Source: Nitrosomonas sp. (GTDB taxonomy: Bacteria > Pseudomonadota > Gammaproteobacteria > Burkholderiales > Nitrosomonadaceae). From it: a stretch of 64,000 nucleotides of DNA. The stretch covers positions 62,001-126,000 of the forward strand of contig JAHBZZ010000007.1 in NCBI GenBank assembly GCA_019635215.1, in the 5' to 3' direction. The notes beneath the pieces are model-generated. The model had not been told where the DNA came from and searched no databases. It saw nothing but the letters and a program-made list of their open reading frames with translations. The position numbers were made by a program, and so were the translations under genes. Of this stretch, positions 38,201 through 48,100 are shown piece by piece. Each line of letters opens with the position of its first letter. The first letter of the stretch is position 1.

Positions 38201-41200
38201 CATCATAATCATACGTTGCGCTTTCACCACGCCGGTTGGAGAAACCGGTAATCTGGCCATTGGCGTTATAGCCAAAATCCAGATGCGTGCCATCCGCCCA
38301 GGTTGCCTGCACCATTTCGCCCTGATCGTTATAGGCAAATGACCGCGTTGCCCCATTGGCGTCGGTAAAGCTGACGGGCACGTTAAAATGGTCATGATAC
38401 GTATAAGCCAGTGTCGCCCCATTCGCATCGGTAAGCGCTGTCGGGCGGCCCAGAGCGTCAACGGACAATGCTGCGGTGGTGCCATCCGGAAATTCAACAC
38501 CGACCAGTTCGCCCTGTGTGCTGTATAACAATGAAGCGGTTGCCGCCGTGCCGTCGGTAATCGCGGCAACCTGACCGCCGGGTGCAAGACTGATATGCGC
38601 TGATCGGCCCGCACCGTCGGTGACAGTGTAGCCACCCAATGCATCGTAACTGAAGGTGGTTTGTTCGATACCACCCGCCACTGAAACCGATGCCAACCGC
38701 CCCGCGCTGTCGTAAGCAAAATCGATATCCGGCCCGCCAGCGGCTGTTGCCCGACTCAAGTCGCCATTGCCGTCATAGCTGAAATTGGCCGTACCGACAG
38801 TGCCGGTTGCTGCAATTAGTTGATCGCCATCTGTGCTATAGCCGAGCGTCACTGTCTGGCCGTTGGCGTCGGTCATCGATACAACATTACCCGCAGCATC
38901 CCAGTTGATCGTCAGTGTGTTACCGTTCGGGCCGGTAAAACCGGTTATTCGCCCGGCTGTATCGTAAGTCGCGCTAGTTTCCAGTCCATTCACGGTGATG
39001 GCTTTTACGAATACGCCCGACTGATCGAACAGCAACGCATCGCCATGCGCATTTTCCAGCCTGAATCCATCCGCAGTGCGTATGAGCTGTCCGTCAAAAT
39101 CACCGGATGTGGTATACGACCCATTGATATTTTTGCTGAATACCGGACGGGTTGATGCCACGCCGCTTAGTACATTTCCATTCAGACTGACCGTCTGCCC
39201 TACGGACGAGGATACGGTGTAATAGGCCGATTCTTCGGCATTCAGCGTAAACAACGTGCCCAATAACGTTGAGCCTTGCAGGATGGCGTCTCCATCCGCA
39301 GCGATATCCAACTGTAAATCGCCGAGAAAAGCCCAACCGCGGCCTGCCGTACCTTCCGTTGCACGTTCCGCCAGCGATCCGAAGTCACCCGCCTGCTCCA
39401 GTTCAAAACTCAAGGCAGCCGTAGCGCTGTCGCTTCTGACCCCGCGTGAGGACAGATACTGGCCATTTTCCGCCAGTGTGGCGATGAATTCACCTGCATT
39501 GTTTCCGACTTCAGATTGAAAATTGGTGTAAATACGGTGCCATAGCGTAGCGGACATCGAATCGGGCTTGAGCTGCGCCTCAAGCGCAGCCCAGTCAATT
39601 GTCTGGCTGGGATCGGCAATGGCGGCTGATACGGTCATGGAGCCTTTCGGTGCATCGGCCATCCTGGTGTGAAAACTGAGTGTGCCGCTCTCCGTACCCT
39701 CGATTGCCCCTACGCCATCGCCAAGCCCGAGCAGGAAAATACTGTCTGCATACTCGCCGGTCAACGGATCGGCCAGCAAACCGCCGCCAGTAGCCTTGGC
39801 TAACACCAATACACCAGCCAAAGCGGCGGAAGAATTGTTTTGATAAGTCAACTGACTCGTGCCGATTCCGGCTGGATACAGACTGTCAGGCACAGTCAGG
39901 TTGCCGGTAATACTCGGCAATCCCGTCGAATTGACCGCTATGGCGACGGTGGCCGGTGCGCTGTAACCCGTGCCATCAAACGCGCGATAGGTGAAGGTAT
40001 CGGTACCGGTAAATCCAGTGTTCGGCGTATAGTTAAACGAGCCGTCCGCATTCAGATTCAAAACGCCCTGACTCGGCGCATCAACCAACGAGGCCGTTAA
40101 GGAATCGTTTTCCGTATCGGTATCATTGGCTAATATGCCTGACAGCACGTTTACGGCGAGTATCGTATCGCTGACCACGGTATAACTGTCGGGATTTGCA
40201 ACCGGCGGATTTTGCGTATTTTGCGCATCATCCGAAATAATGGTTGCAATCGCCTGGAAAATCTCCCCGCCACCCTGAGGCGTAATCGCCAAGGTGAAGG
40301 TTTCGTCTGTCTCCAGGTCGGTATCACCATTGATTGCCACCTGTATCGTTGCCTGGGTCTGTCCGGCGGGGATGGTCAATGTTCCGTTGGCAGCCATATA
40401 GTCTGATCCGGCAACTGCGCTGTTATCCATCGTCTGGTAATTCAAAACCAGATCGGCTACAAGGGGCTGCAACAGTTTGACTGAGAAAACTGCCTGTTGA
40501 GTGCCCGCATTTCCTTCGACAACATTGGGGCTGCTCACGACAATCGGCGAAACAGTAATTGGAACACTGGTTGGCGCACTATAGCCGATTCCATCGAAGG
40601 CGCGATAGGTAAACGAATCAACGCCAGTAAACCCGGCATCGGGCGTATAGGTAAACGAGCCGTCTGCATTCAGATTCAAGGTGCCCTGACTTGGCGCGCC
40701 GAACAGTGATGCAGTCAACGTGCTGCCTTCGATATCGGTGTCATTATTCAGAACACCGGAGGATGCATTGACGGTGAGCGGTAATCCGTTGATAGTGGCG
40801 TAACTATCGGCAACGGCCACGGGCGGATTCTGCGTATCATCGGAAATAATCGTGGCCGTTGCGGTTACAGTTGCGCCACCACCTTGCGGCGTAATGGACA
40901 AATTGAATGTTTCATCTGCTTCCACATCGTAATCACCATTGACTGACACATGCACCGCCGCTTCAGTCTGCCCGGCCAGAAACGTCAACGTGCCGCTGAC
41001 CGCCGTGTAGTCCGATCCCGCAACCGCACTGCCATTCACCGTCTGGTAATCAAACACTAGATCGGTAGCCGCCGGGCGCGACAGCTTGACGGTAAATATC
41101 GCATCCTTGCTGCCCGCATCGCCTTCCTTCAATACCGGACTGCTTACCAGCAACGCGCGCTTCTCGCTCGTGCCGTCATCGTCCAGAATGATCCCCATCG

Positions 41201-43529
41201 CACTCTGGCGGTCTTCACCGCCCGCAAAGGTTGCGCCATTGATATTGGTGAGTTCGAGCACAACGCTTTCATCCGCTTCATCCGTTGCGTCCGCATTGAT
41301 GCGCACGTTGATAAACGCGCTGGTCTGTCCTGCCGCAATGGTCAATGCACCGTTGTCAAAATTGAGGTTTGAGAGATCGTTTTGATCCGCCGTACCGCCC
41401 AGCGTACGCCAATTCAGCGTCACAGCCGTCGTTGCCGCTTCCGACAGAATCACTTCAAATCTCAGATAATTGGTATCAGAGCTTGTAGTCGCTTCCAGCA
41501 TGCGCGCATCCCGCATCGACAGTACCGGGCCGGTGCCGGTTGTATCATCGTCAAGGATGAATGCCTGACCGGTGCTGCTTTCCGTGCCGTTGCCGATCGC
41601 ACCAACTGAGCCGGCTTGCGGGCGCAGCGATAGCGAGAAGCTTTCGCTCTTCTCCGGAGCAGTGTCGCCATTGACCGGTACGTGCACCGCCGCCTCAGTC
41701 TGCCCGGCCAGAAACGTCAACGTGCCGCTGACCGCCGTGTAGTCCGATCCCGCAACTGCACTGCCATTCACCGTCTGGTAGTCGAATGTCAGATCGGTAA
41801 CCGCGGGACGCGACAGCTTGACGGCGAATACCGCATCCTTGCTGCCCGCATCGCCTTCCTGCAACACCGGATTGCTCACCACCAGCGCGCGTTTTTCTCC
41901 TGTGCCATCGTCATCCAGAAGGATTCCCGTCGCACTCAGTCGATCACCGCCACCTGCAAATTCCGCGCCCTGAATATTGGTGAGTTCGACTATTACGCTC
42001 TCGTCAGACTCGGCTGTACTATCTGAATTTATAGAGAGATTAATAAATCCATTGGTCTGTCCTGCTGCAATGGTCAGCGTGCCGCTTGCAAATGTTGAGT
42101 TGCCAAAATCATACTGATTGGCCGTACCGGCAAGACTGCGCCAGTTTAACATGACGTCGCTGGACGCCGCTTCAGACAATACCACTTCAAAAACCATGAA
42201 ATTCGAAAAGAAACCTGATGGCTTCTCAACTAAACGTGCATCCTGTACCGAAAGTACCGGGCCGGTGCCGCTGGCATCATCATCGAATATAGTTGCTTGT
42301 CCCGTGCTGCCATCTGCTTCATTGCCAATCGCACTGACCGAACCGGCCTGCGGGCGTACCGACAGTGAAAAGTATTCACTGTTTTCGGAAATCGTGTCGC
42401 CATTGACCGGCACATGCACCGCCGCCTCAGTCTGCCCGGCCAGAAACGTCAACGTGCCGCTGACCGCCGTGTAGTCCGATCCCGCAACCGCACTGCCATT
42501 CACCGTCTGGTAATCAAACACCAGATCGGTAGCCGCCGGGCGCGACAGCTTGACGGCGAATACCGCATCCTTGCTGCCCGCATCGCCTTCCTTCAGCACC
42601 GGACTGCTTACCAGCAACGCGCGCTTCTCGCTCGTGCCGTCATCATCCAGAATGATCCCCATCGCACTCTGGCGGTCTTCACCGCCCGCAAAGGTTGCGC
42701 CATTGATATTAGTGAGTTCGAGCACAACGCTTTCATCCGCTTCATCCGTTGCGTCCGCATTGATGCGCACGTTGATAAACGCGCTGGTCTGTCCTGCCGC
42801 AATGGTCAATGCACCGTTGTCAAAATTGAGGTTTGAGAGATCGTTTTGATCCGCCGTACCGCCCAGCGTACGCCAATTCAGCGTCACAGCCGTCGTTGCC
42901 GCTTCCGACAGAATCACTTCAAATCTCAGATAATTGGTATCAGAGCTTGTAGTCGCTTCCAGCATGCGCGCATCCGACACTGAAAGTATCGAAGCAAGGG
43001 TATGTTGATAACCCGCCAAAGAGGTTAATTGGAAAGGTATCAAAACCTCAAACGGCTTTGTCAAAAAATCAAGGTTCCAGTTTTGTTTCTCCACCCATCG
43101 GCCAATCGGCAAGCTTGAAGCCGCAATTTCTGCGCCTGTTAGGTTTTTTAGTTGCTGAATAAAACTCCTGCCAGCTTCACCGGATGCCAGTTCACAGGCA
43201 TAAATGCAAATTCTGGTCTTGTTGTTGATAAAATTGTCTTGCCAAACTTCAAATTCTTCAGAGCGCCTGTGCAGTTCATTTAAATCCAATGTGTAGTTTG
43301 AAAATGCGATCTGACCGGAGCGAGCATGCACAACCAATATCACTTCCTGAACACGCTTACTCATGGAAAGCGCGTCAGTGATCTGAACAATCGGATCGCG
43401 ATTGGACTCGAGTTTTATGATGTGATATTCAGACTGTAAATCTTTTAGCAGGGTCTCTTGATTCAGAATACCTGCGTCGATAAACAAAAATTTTTGTGCA
43501 ATGACGTTGTTCTTTTTGTTTTGAAACAT
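34554..43529 (-). CDS. Giant DUF4347-Calx-beta-Rhs-vWD-PKD protein (2991 aa)
   Basis: Approximate domain order: 1-178 DUF4347-like (KFLFIDAGILNQETLLKDL, ICIYACELASGEAGRSFI); ~178-1150 seven Calx-beta-like units (ALLVSSPVLKEGDAGSKDA type) with two cadherin-like modules near the end (NPPVAVADSYATINGLPLTV); a linker homologous to that of the 2820-aa protein (GGLLADPLTGEYADSIFLLG); ~1510-2190 Rhs/YD repeats (YDAAGNRISQTEDGVTTHY) ending in a degenerate core terminus (YNDEIGRYISENS, LYRFSNNNPLEIIEQ, lacking the DPxG motif); ~2210-2318 a variable AT-rich segment; ~2319-2480 a vWD domain (VGDPHLHTFDGYNYDFQAAG); two PKD-like domains; ~2770-2991 the shared C-terminal domain. No signal peptide. Calx-beta and PKD modules point to an extracellular, calcium-stabilised adhesin-like fibre; the Rhs part may form a shell. 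Confidence 0.8.
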   Translation of the reverse strand: MFQNKKNNVIAQKFLFIDAGILNQETLLKDLQSEYHIIKLESNRDPIVQITDALSMSKRVQEVILVVHARSGQIAFSNYTLDLNELHRRSEEFEVWQDNFINNKTRICIYACELASGEAGRSFIQQLKNLTGAEIAASSLPIGRWVEKQNWNLDFLTKPFEVLIPFQLTSLAGYQHTLASILSVSDARMLEATTSSDTNYLRFEVILSEAATTAVTLNWRTLGGTADQNDLSNLNFDNGALTIAAGQTSAFINVRINADATDEADESVVLELTNINGATFAGGEDRQSAMGIILDDDGTSEKRALLVSSPVLKEGDAGSKDAVFAVKLSRPAATDLVFDYQTVNGSAVAGSDYTAVSGTLTFLAGQTEAAVHVPVNGDTISENSEYFSLSVRPQAGSVSAIGNEADGSTGQATIFDDDASGTGPVLSVQDARLVEKPSGFFSNFMVFEVVLSEAASSDVMLNWRSLAGTANQYDFGNSTFASGTLTIAAGQTNGFINLSINSDSTAESDESVIVELTNIQGAEFAGGGDRLSATGILLDDDGTGEKRALVVSNPVLQEGDAGSKDAVFAVKLSRPAVTDLTFDYQTVNGSAVAGSDYTAVSGTLTFLAGQTEAAVHVPVNGDTAPEKSESFSLSLRPQAGSVGAIGNGTESSTGQAFILDDDTTGTGPVLSMRDARMLEATTSSDTNYLRFEVILSEAATTAVTLNWRTLGGTADQNDLSNLNFDNGALTIAAGQTSAFINVRINADATDEADESVVLELTNINGATFAGGEDRQSAMGIILDDDGTSEKRALLVSSPVLKEGDAGSKDAIFTVKLSRPAATDLVFDYQTVNGSAVAGSDYTAVSGTLTFLAGQTEAAVHVSVNGDYDVEADETFNLSITPQGGGATVTATATIISDDTQNPPVAVADSYATINGLPLTVNASSGVLNNDTDIEGSTLTASLFGAPSQGTLNLNADGSFTYTPDAGFTGVDSFTYRAFDGIGYSAPTSVPITVSPIVVSSPNVVEGNAGTQQAVFSVKLLQPLVADLVLNYQTMDNSAVAGSDYMAANGTLTIPAGQTQATIQVAINGDTDLETDETFTLAITPQGGGEIFQAIATIISDDAQNTQNPPVANPDSYTVVSDTILAVNVLSGILANDTDTENDSLTASLVDAPSQGVLNLNADGSFNYTPNTGFTGTDTFTYRAFDGTGYSAPATVAIAVNSTGLPSITGNLTVPDSLYPAGIGTSQLTYQNNSSAALAGVLVLAKATGGGLLADPLTGEYADSIFLLGLGDGVGAIEGTESGTLSFHTRMADAPKGSMTVSAAIADPSQTIDWAALEAQLKPDSMSATLWHRIYTNFQSEVGNNAGEFIATLAENGQYLSSRGVRSDSATAALSFELEQAGDFGSLAERATEGTAGRGWAFLGDLQLDIAADGDAILQGSTLLGTLFTLNAEESAYYTVSSSVGQTVSLNGNVLSGVASTRPVFSKNINGSYTTSGDFDGQLIRTADGFRLENAHGDALLFDQSGVFVKAITVNGLETSATYDTAGRITGFTGPNGNTLTINWDAAGNVVSMTDANGQTVTLGYSTDGDQLIAATGTVGTANFSYDGNGDLSRATAAGGPDIDFAYDSAGRLASVSVAGGIEQTTFSYDALGGYTVTDGAGRSAHISLAPGGQVAAITDGTAATASLLYSTQGELVGVEFPDGTTAALSVDALGRPTALTDANGATLAYTYHDHFNVPVSFTDANGATRSFAYNDQGEMVQATWADGTHLDFGYNANGQITGFSNRRGESATYDYDARGRLTTESAGTSGAVSYTYDAAGNLLTATTAAGTTSLTYDAANRVTKIEYPNGRSLSYTYDAASNRTAMTDQDGNAQFYQYDAAGRLVNLSNNNGTLVSYSYDAAGNLIREDNGNGTATTYSYDAVGWLLAIHNFDATGNENSRIIYSYDIAGQRIGMETADGSWTYGYDATGQLTSAHFTSTRIGLADKQIDYVYDAAGNRISQTEDGVTTHYTANALNQYVTAGNAALSYDADGNLIAKTDSSGAWNYTYDLENRLTSVTTPTGDVTQYEYDVFGNRVALIENGVRTEFLIDPFGLGNVIGEYAANGALIASYAHGLGLAGRIAGDGSTAYYDIDGVGSVIGMTDGSGVEVNRYGYTPFGNELFEDETIANSFEFNGALGVSEDANGLSYFRAGPYNDEIGRYISENSLQIGAGLSNLYRFSNNNPLEIIEQLKFGIEFEKKIDASANNFLNGLNSLFHDDWNSAKKSFADAAAGLFFLVLDNPNPAPQVIAFKKYLELFNINEETLSQSIEVLFDLVFNALSLFQEAVAALTNYLLGRSVGDPHLHTFDGYNYDFQAAGEFTLAQGADPGLEIQVRQESRGSSGLVSVNTAVAMQVGDDVVGIYRGQPNPVNINGEFVAIADGETVAIGDGSIYRIGHTYIVTNAHGDGFWALVGGSFVDVGTFLSTERLGEIAGLLGNADGDKTNDIVLADGTVLTGPLTKQDLYGAYADSWRVTPETSLFVYGDGESTETFTNRDFPARIITVNDLDPAVRAAAEEAVRNVGLTEGTIEFENAVLDVALTGDIEFAQAAFEILQAFGAVSTGFSLNAGGDGQLNEGDTFNRLISFTDDADSDSDGRTYSIDWGDGSPIETGAVAAGGFNFNINHLFTDGNASHAVSITVADGSDDTATQQFTVNVDNVAPTIALSGAAEIDTGASYTLNLGAITDPGDDTVTSYIVNWGDGGSDTYNSAGEVTHTFAADGHYTIRVDLIDEDGTHVDAGNLAVSVNASSPAETIRIGDAPLRVSRSDPDAWENAWTNDAVSISHKANYLDTAEAWSSAALHGNNSTVLSGGDIFGGDLGVSGQSLAASTIHQEIDGMEALRFDLDQAATKVTIDLSRLDGNNSTGHFDAGRLQLLDDTGLVVDELIFNADALSGDQQITLDHATGFSSVVLTSGVYNGADFIFGGLSDANGQYLSGPQNQGNGTWNASEYLVDAVTFEFGDITLVGTTA
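40947..41511. repeat. Internal direct repeat of Calx-beta units, copy 1
   Basis: About 565 bp encoding a pair of Calx-beta units is repeated almost exactly at 42411-42975 (offset 1464 bp, only a few base differences read). A shorter, more diverged third relative begins near 41680. The repeat ends abruptly at GCGCGCATCC in both copies, consistent with unequal crossing-over within the gene. Confidence 0.85.
42411..42975. repeat. Internal direct repeat of Calx-beta units, copy 2
   Basis: Partner of 40947-41511. It encodes the first Calx-beta pair after the DUF4347 region. The near identity allows unit number to change by slippage or recombination and makes short-read assembly here unreliable. 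Confidence 0.85.
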
Positions 43530-43589
43530 TTCGGCCTCTTTATGAATTTAAAATCAATTTGCGTTTTTACTTCTCAAGTTCAACCCAAT

Positions 43590-43632
43590 AAAAAAGCCCC
43601 GAATTAACAGAATCCATCTGATAATCGGGGCC
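43590..43632 (-). terminator. Rho-independent terminator after PEP-CTERM gene 2
   Basis: On the minus strand GCCCCGATTA (43631-43622) pairs with TAATTCGGGGC (43606-43596) across a ~15-nt loop and is followed by TTTTTTATT. It lies 30 bp past the PEP-CTERM stop and only ~65 bp before the ATG of the 2991-aa gene. That gene must therefore have its own promoter in the short interval 43530-43595. Confidence 0.85.
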
Positions 43633-43661
43633 TGCACAGAAATGAGCGATTTATAAACTAC

Positions 43662-44321
43662 TTACATTTCCGATTTTCTTCTTGCCAGACCGGCAAGCCA
43701 CAGCATGGGCAGAAGCATCAAGGACAACGTGAACGGTTCCGGGATGCCGGTTGTCACAGTGTCGGCAGTCAATTGAAACGACATGTTCAGCGTTGCCAAA
43801 TCGAAATTCCAGGCATCGCCATCCGCGGCCCGGCTCCAGCCGGTGTTGTTGCCCGTTGCGCTTTCCAGCCAATACCAGCCTTGATTACCGTCATTGTTGA
43901 AGACAGACAGGTAGTAATTCGTGTTGCCTTGCAGTACTTGATTGACGCCGAGGTCGTATTGATAGACGGTGCCGCCGAATAAGTCAGTCAGACCGCCGCT
44001 GCTGTTTCCGGTGCCTGAGAAAACCGATTCAAAAAGAAAACCGGATTGCGGATTGCCGAAACCGTCATCCGCAAAAATACGCACAGTGAGTGATTCCGTA
44101 ACCGGTGCAGCCGGATCGTAACTGCCCCACCAGCGGATATTGGTCAGTTGCACATTACCGGTGAACTGAAAATCATCGGTGGCAATTTGTACGCCGGATA
44201 GCCCGACACTCAAACTGCCGTCTCCGCCATCCAATGGTGCCTGCTCCAGAATTACCGCACTGGCAGACAAAGGTAAAATACTTAGAAATATCAATAAGGT
44301 TAGTTTTCGAATGCTATACAT
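43662..44321 (-). CDS. PEP-CTERM sorting-domain protein, copy 2
   Basis: A 219-aa near twin of the protein at 33757-34413, with the same signal peptide, beta-rich body and IPEP-hydrophobic-RR C-terminus (here ending LARRKSEM instead of LARRNIG). Only a few substitutions are visible (for example SSGGL for SSVGL, FDLAT for FDSAT). The tails diverge exactly where the duplicated segment ends, so copy 2 keeps a different stop context. It follows the 1494-aa gene by 141 bp, repeating the giant-then-PEP-CTERM arrangement. Confidence 0.92.
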   Translation of the reverse strand: MYSIRKLTLLIFLSILPLSASAVILEQAPLDGGDGSLSVGLSGVQIATDDFQFTGNVQLTNIRWWGSYDPAAPVTESLTVRIFADDGFGNPQSGFLFESVFSGTGNSSGGLTDLFGGTVYQYDLGVNQVLQGNTNYYLSVFNNDGNQGWYWLESATGNNTGWSRAADGDAWNFDLATLNMSFQLTADTVTTGIPEPFTLSLMLLPMLWLAGLARRKSEM

Positions 44322-45172
44322 TGTTATTGTCCTTTTAATTCATCATTTAGATGTTCTCGTTACTCTCATAGCGCTTCAAAATCCGGTTTTTAATCATCAA
44401 TCACCTTCTCCGGGCAGGAGAAGGTGATTGATATCGAATTCTGAAACGCGATAAGTATTATTTAAGCTGTTGTTCCTACGAGTGTTATATCCCCGAATTC
44501 AAACGTAACGGCATCCACCAGATATTCGCTGGCGTTCCAGGTACCATTGCCTTGATTCTGTGGGCCGCTCAGGTATTGTCCATTTGCATCGGACAAGCCG
44601 CCGAAGATGAAATCAGCGCCGTTGTAAACGCCTGATGTCAGAACTACCGATGAAAAACCGGTAGCATGATCCAGCGTAATTTGCTGATCACCGGAAAGTG
44701 CATCCGCATTGAAAATCAATTCATCCACCACCAGACCGGTATCGTCCAGCAATTGCAGCCTACCCGCATCGAAATGCCCGGTCGAATTGTTGCCGTCAAG
44801 ACGGGACAAATCGATGGTGACTTTGGTTGCCGCCTGATCGAGGTCGAAACGCAGCGCTTCCATACCGTCGATTTCCTGATGGATCGTGCTGGCAGCCAAC
44901 GATTGCCCACTGACGCCCAGATCGCCGCCAAAAATATCGCCGCCGCTTAATACGGTAGAATTGTTTCCATGGAGCGCAGCACTGCTCCAGGCTTCTGCTG
45001 TATCGAGATAATTCGCTTTATGGCTGATACTGACCGCATCGTTTGTCCAGGCGTTTTCCCACGCATCGGGATCGGAGCGGGACACACGCAACGGCGCATC
45101 GCCGATACGGATTGTCTCGGCAGGAGACGAGGCATTTACGGAAACAGCCAGATTGCCTGCATCGACATGTGT
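43676..45172. repeat. Long direct repeat, copy B (partner 33768-35264)
   Basis: Same content as copy A: most of a PEP-CTERM gene, the 16-bp hairpin (44396-44432) and the shared C-terminal domain of a giant gene (here the 1494-aa one). Homology fades just beyond 45172 into related but different PKD sequence. Confidence 0.92.
44396..44432. other. 16-bp perfect hairpin between giant gene and PEP-CTERM gene (copy B)
   Basis: Identical to 34488-34524, inside the long direct repeat and located 30 bp past the stop of the 1494-aa gene. Confidence 0.7.
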
Positions 45173-48100
45173 ACCGTCTTCATCAATCAGATCGACACGG
45201 ATGGTATTGCTACCTGTTACTGAATAAACATGGGCCACATCTCCGGCAGCGCTGAACGTATCGACAGTGCCATCACCCCAATTGACGATATAGCTCGTCA
45301 CTGTATCGTCCCCCGGATCGGTGATCGCACCGAGATTCAACATGTAGCTGTTACCGGTGTTGACCTCGGAAGCGCCGGACAAGGCAATAGTGGGTGCGAC
45401 ATTGTTGACCGTCACATTCAATATTCCGGCTGCAGTGTGCGTACCGTCTTCATCAACAAGGTCCACGCTGATCAGCGGATTGCCCGCGCCGTCTGCATAA
45501 ACGTGAGTCACATTGCCTGACAGGGCTTGTATTTCCGCTGACGTCAGTGCCGTAGCCGTTCCGTCACCCCAGTTGATGATGTAATCCGTTATGGTATCTG
45601 CACCGGGATCGAAAACAGATCCCGTTAGCGTATAGATTGATCCTTCATCGACCGACGCATCGCCAATCAATGTCATCACCGGCGCAACATTATTGACACC
45701 CAACACAAACTGCCGTGTATCCGTATCGCCCGCGGTATCAGCCACGGTGACACTGACGGTATGCGACGCATCGCCATCGGCAAACAGGCGGCCGATATCG
45801 AAGGTATTTGCACCAGCTGCAATCACGCCATTCTCAACAGCAGAACCGTCACCCCAGTCCACGCTGTACGTCCAGCCGTCTGCTCCGGCATCCTCACCGT
45901 CATTGAAAGTGATTGTGCGGGTAAAGAGGCTGCCTTCGTTAATGACTGCATCGACCCCGGCATTCACCGAAACGCCATCGGGGATAATGACCGTGTTGAC
46001 TGCAACAGCCAGCGTGCCTGCGGCAGTATGCACACCGTCCTCGTCCACCAGATCGACACTGATCGTGTAATTGCCTTCGGCAGCAAATGTATGGATAACC
46101 TCTCCGGCGGTATCATAGATATTACTGCTGCCATCGCCCCAATTGACGATATAGCTCGTCACCGTATCGTTACCCGGATCGGTGATGGCACCCAGATTCA
46201 GCATATAGTCAGCGCCCGTATTGATCGTATCAGCGCCCAGCAGCGCAATCGTCGGCGCGACATTATTGACGTTAAGCTGGAATTGTTGCGTATCGGTATC
46301 ACCCGCAGTGTCGGTCACGGTGACACTGACCGTATGCAATGCGTCACCATCGGCAAAGAGGCGGCTGATATCAAAAGTATTCTCACCAGCTGCAATGCTG
46401 CCTGTCTCAGCCAGAGAACCATCTCCCCAATCCACGCTGTAAGTCCAGCCGTCCGATCCGGCATCTTCACCATCGCTGAAGATGATCGTGCGGGTGAAGA
46501 AGCTGCCTTCATTGATGACTGCATCGATGCCGGCATTTATGGAAACGCCATCAGGGATGATTATCGGGTTGACTGCAACAACCAGCGTACCGGCGGCAGT
46601 ATGAGTGTCATCCTCGTCGACCAGATCAACACTGATCGTGTAATTGCCATCGGTAGCAAACGTATGCGTAACCTCTCCGGCAGTATCGTAAGTATTACTG
46701 CTGCCATCGCCCCAGTTGACGATATAGCTGGTGATCGTATCATCACCGGGATCGATGATTTCTCCCAGATTCAGGGTATAGCTGACCCCCGCATCCACTT
46801 CCGGCAGTCCTGACAATGCAATCGTCGGGACCACGTTGTTCACATCGAGCTGGAATTGTTGCGTATTCGTATCACCCGCAGTGTCAGTTACGGTGACGCT
46901 GACGGTATGTGATGCATCACCGTCAGCAAAAATGCGGCTAATATTGAAACTATTGACACCGGCTGCAATTGCACCATTTTCAGCGGCGGAATCACCCCAG
47001 TCGATACTATAGGTCCAGCCATCTGCGTCAGTATCCTCACCATCCGTAAATAAAATCGTACGAGTGAAAAGGCTGCCTTCGTTTAAAGAAAAGTCTTCTC
47101 CAGCATCCAGAGTGATTCCTGCAGGCGGCGTATTGACGGCAACCAGAAGACTGCCTGCATTGGTATGCGTGCCGTCTTCATCAACCAGGTCAACGGTTAT
47201 CGCGGTATTCCCCACCGTTGAATAGACATGTGTAACATCACCCGCGCTGTTATACGTTTCACTGCTGCCATCCCCCCAGTTCACAATGTAACTGATGACC
47301 GTGTCTAGCCCGGGATCGGTGATTGCGCTCAGGTTCAGCGTATAGTCAGCGCCAGTATTTACCGTATCAACGCCCAGCAACGCAATCGTCGGCGCAACAT
47401 TATTGACGTTAAGCTGGAATTGCTGCGTATCGGTATCACCCGTAGTGTCAGTCACGGTGACGCTGACAGTATGTGATGCGTCGCCATCGGCAAAGAGGCG
47501 GCTGATATCGAAAGTATCCGCACCGGCTGCAATGCTGCCTGTTTCAGCCGGAGAACCATCACCCCAGTCTACGCTGTAAGTCCAGCCATCTGCATTAGTA
47601 TCCAGGTCATCAATAAAACTGACGGTACGAGTAAAAAGGCTACCTTCATTTACATTTGCAGTGTTGCCGGCATTGACCGTAATGCCTTCAGGTGGCGGTA
47701 AAATATCGCCATCAAGAATCGTTATGGTACCCGTAGCGCCCGCCGATCCATTGGCTATGGCCGGTGTCGGCGTCACTGTCAAGCTGAATGTCTCGCTGGG
47801 TTCATCAATAGCATCGCCAATAATCGGTATGATCGCTGCCGCCGAGGTCTGTCCGGGTAAAAAAGTCACTGTTCCCGTCTGCGAAGTATAGTCCTGACCT
47901 GCAATAGCGTTGCCATCCGACGTCTGGTATTGGAATGTCAAAGTCTGATCTGAAGGGCGGGATAAATGAACAGGCACCGCGACTTCCCGTGTTACACCAT
48001 CCGCGCCTTCGACGATTTCCGAATTCCCAACGAACAACCCTAAATCATTGCCAACACCGTCATCATCATGAATCAGGCCGATCGCTTGCAGGGTATTTAC

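Noticed and set aside
40947-42975. CRISPR-like appearance of regular repeats
   Set aside because: Repeats are hundreds of bases long, in frame and encode Calx-beta domains; no short repeats with unique spacers are present anywhere in the window.
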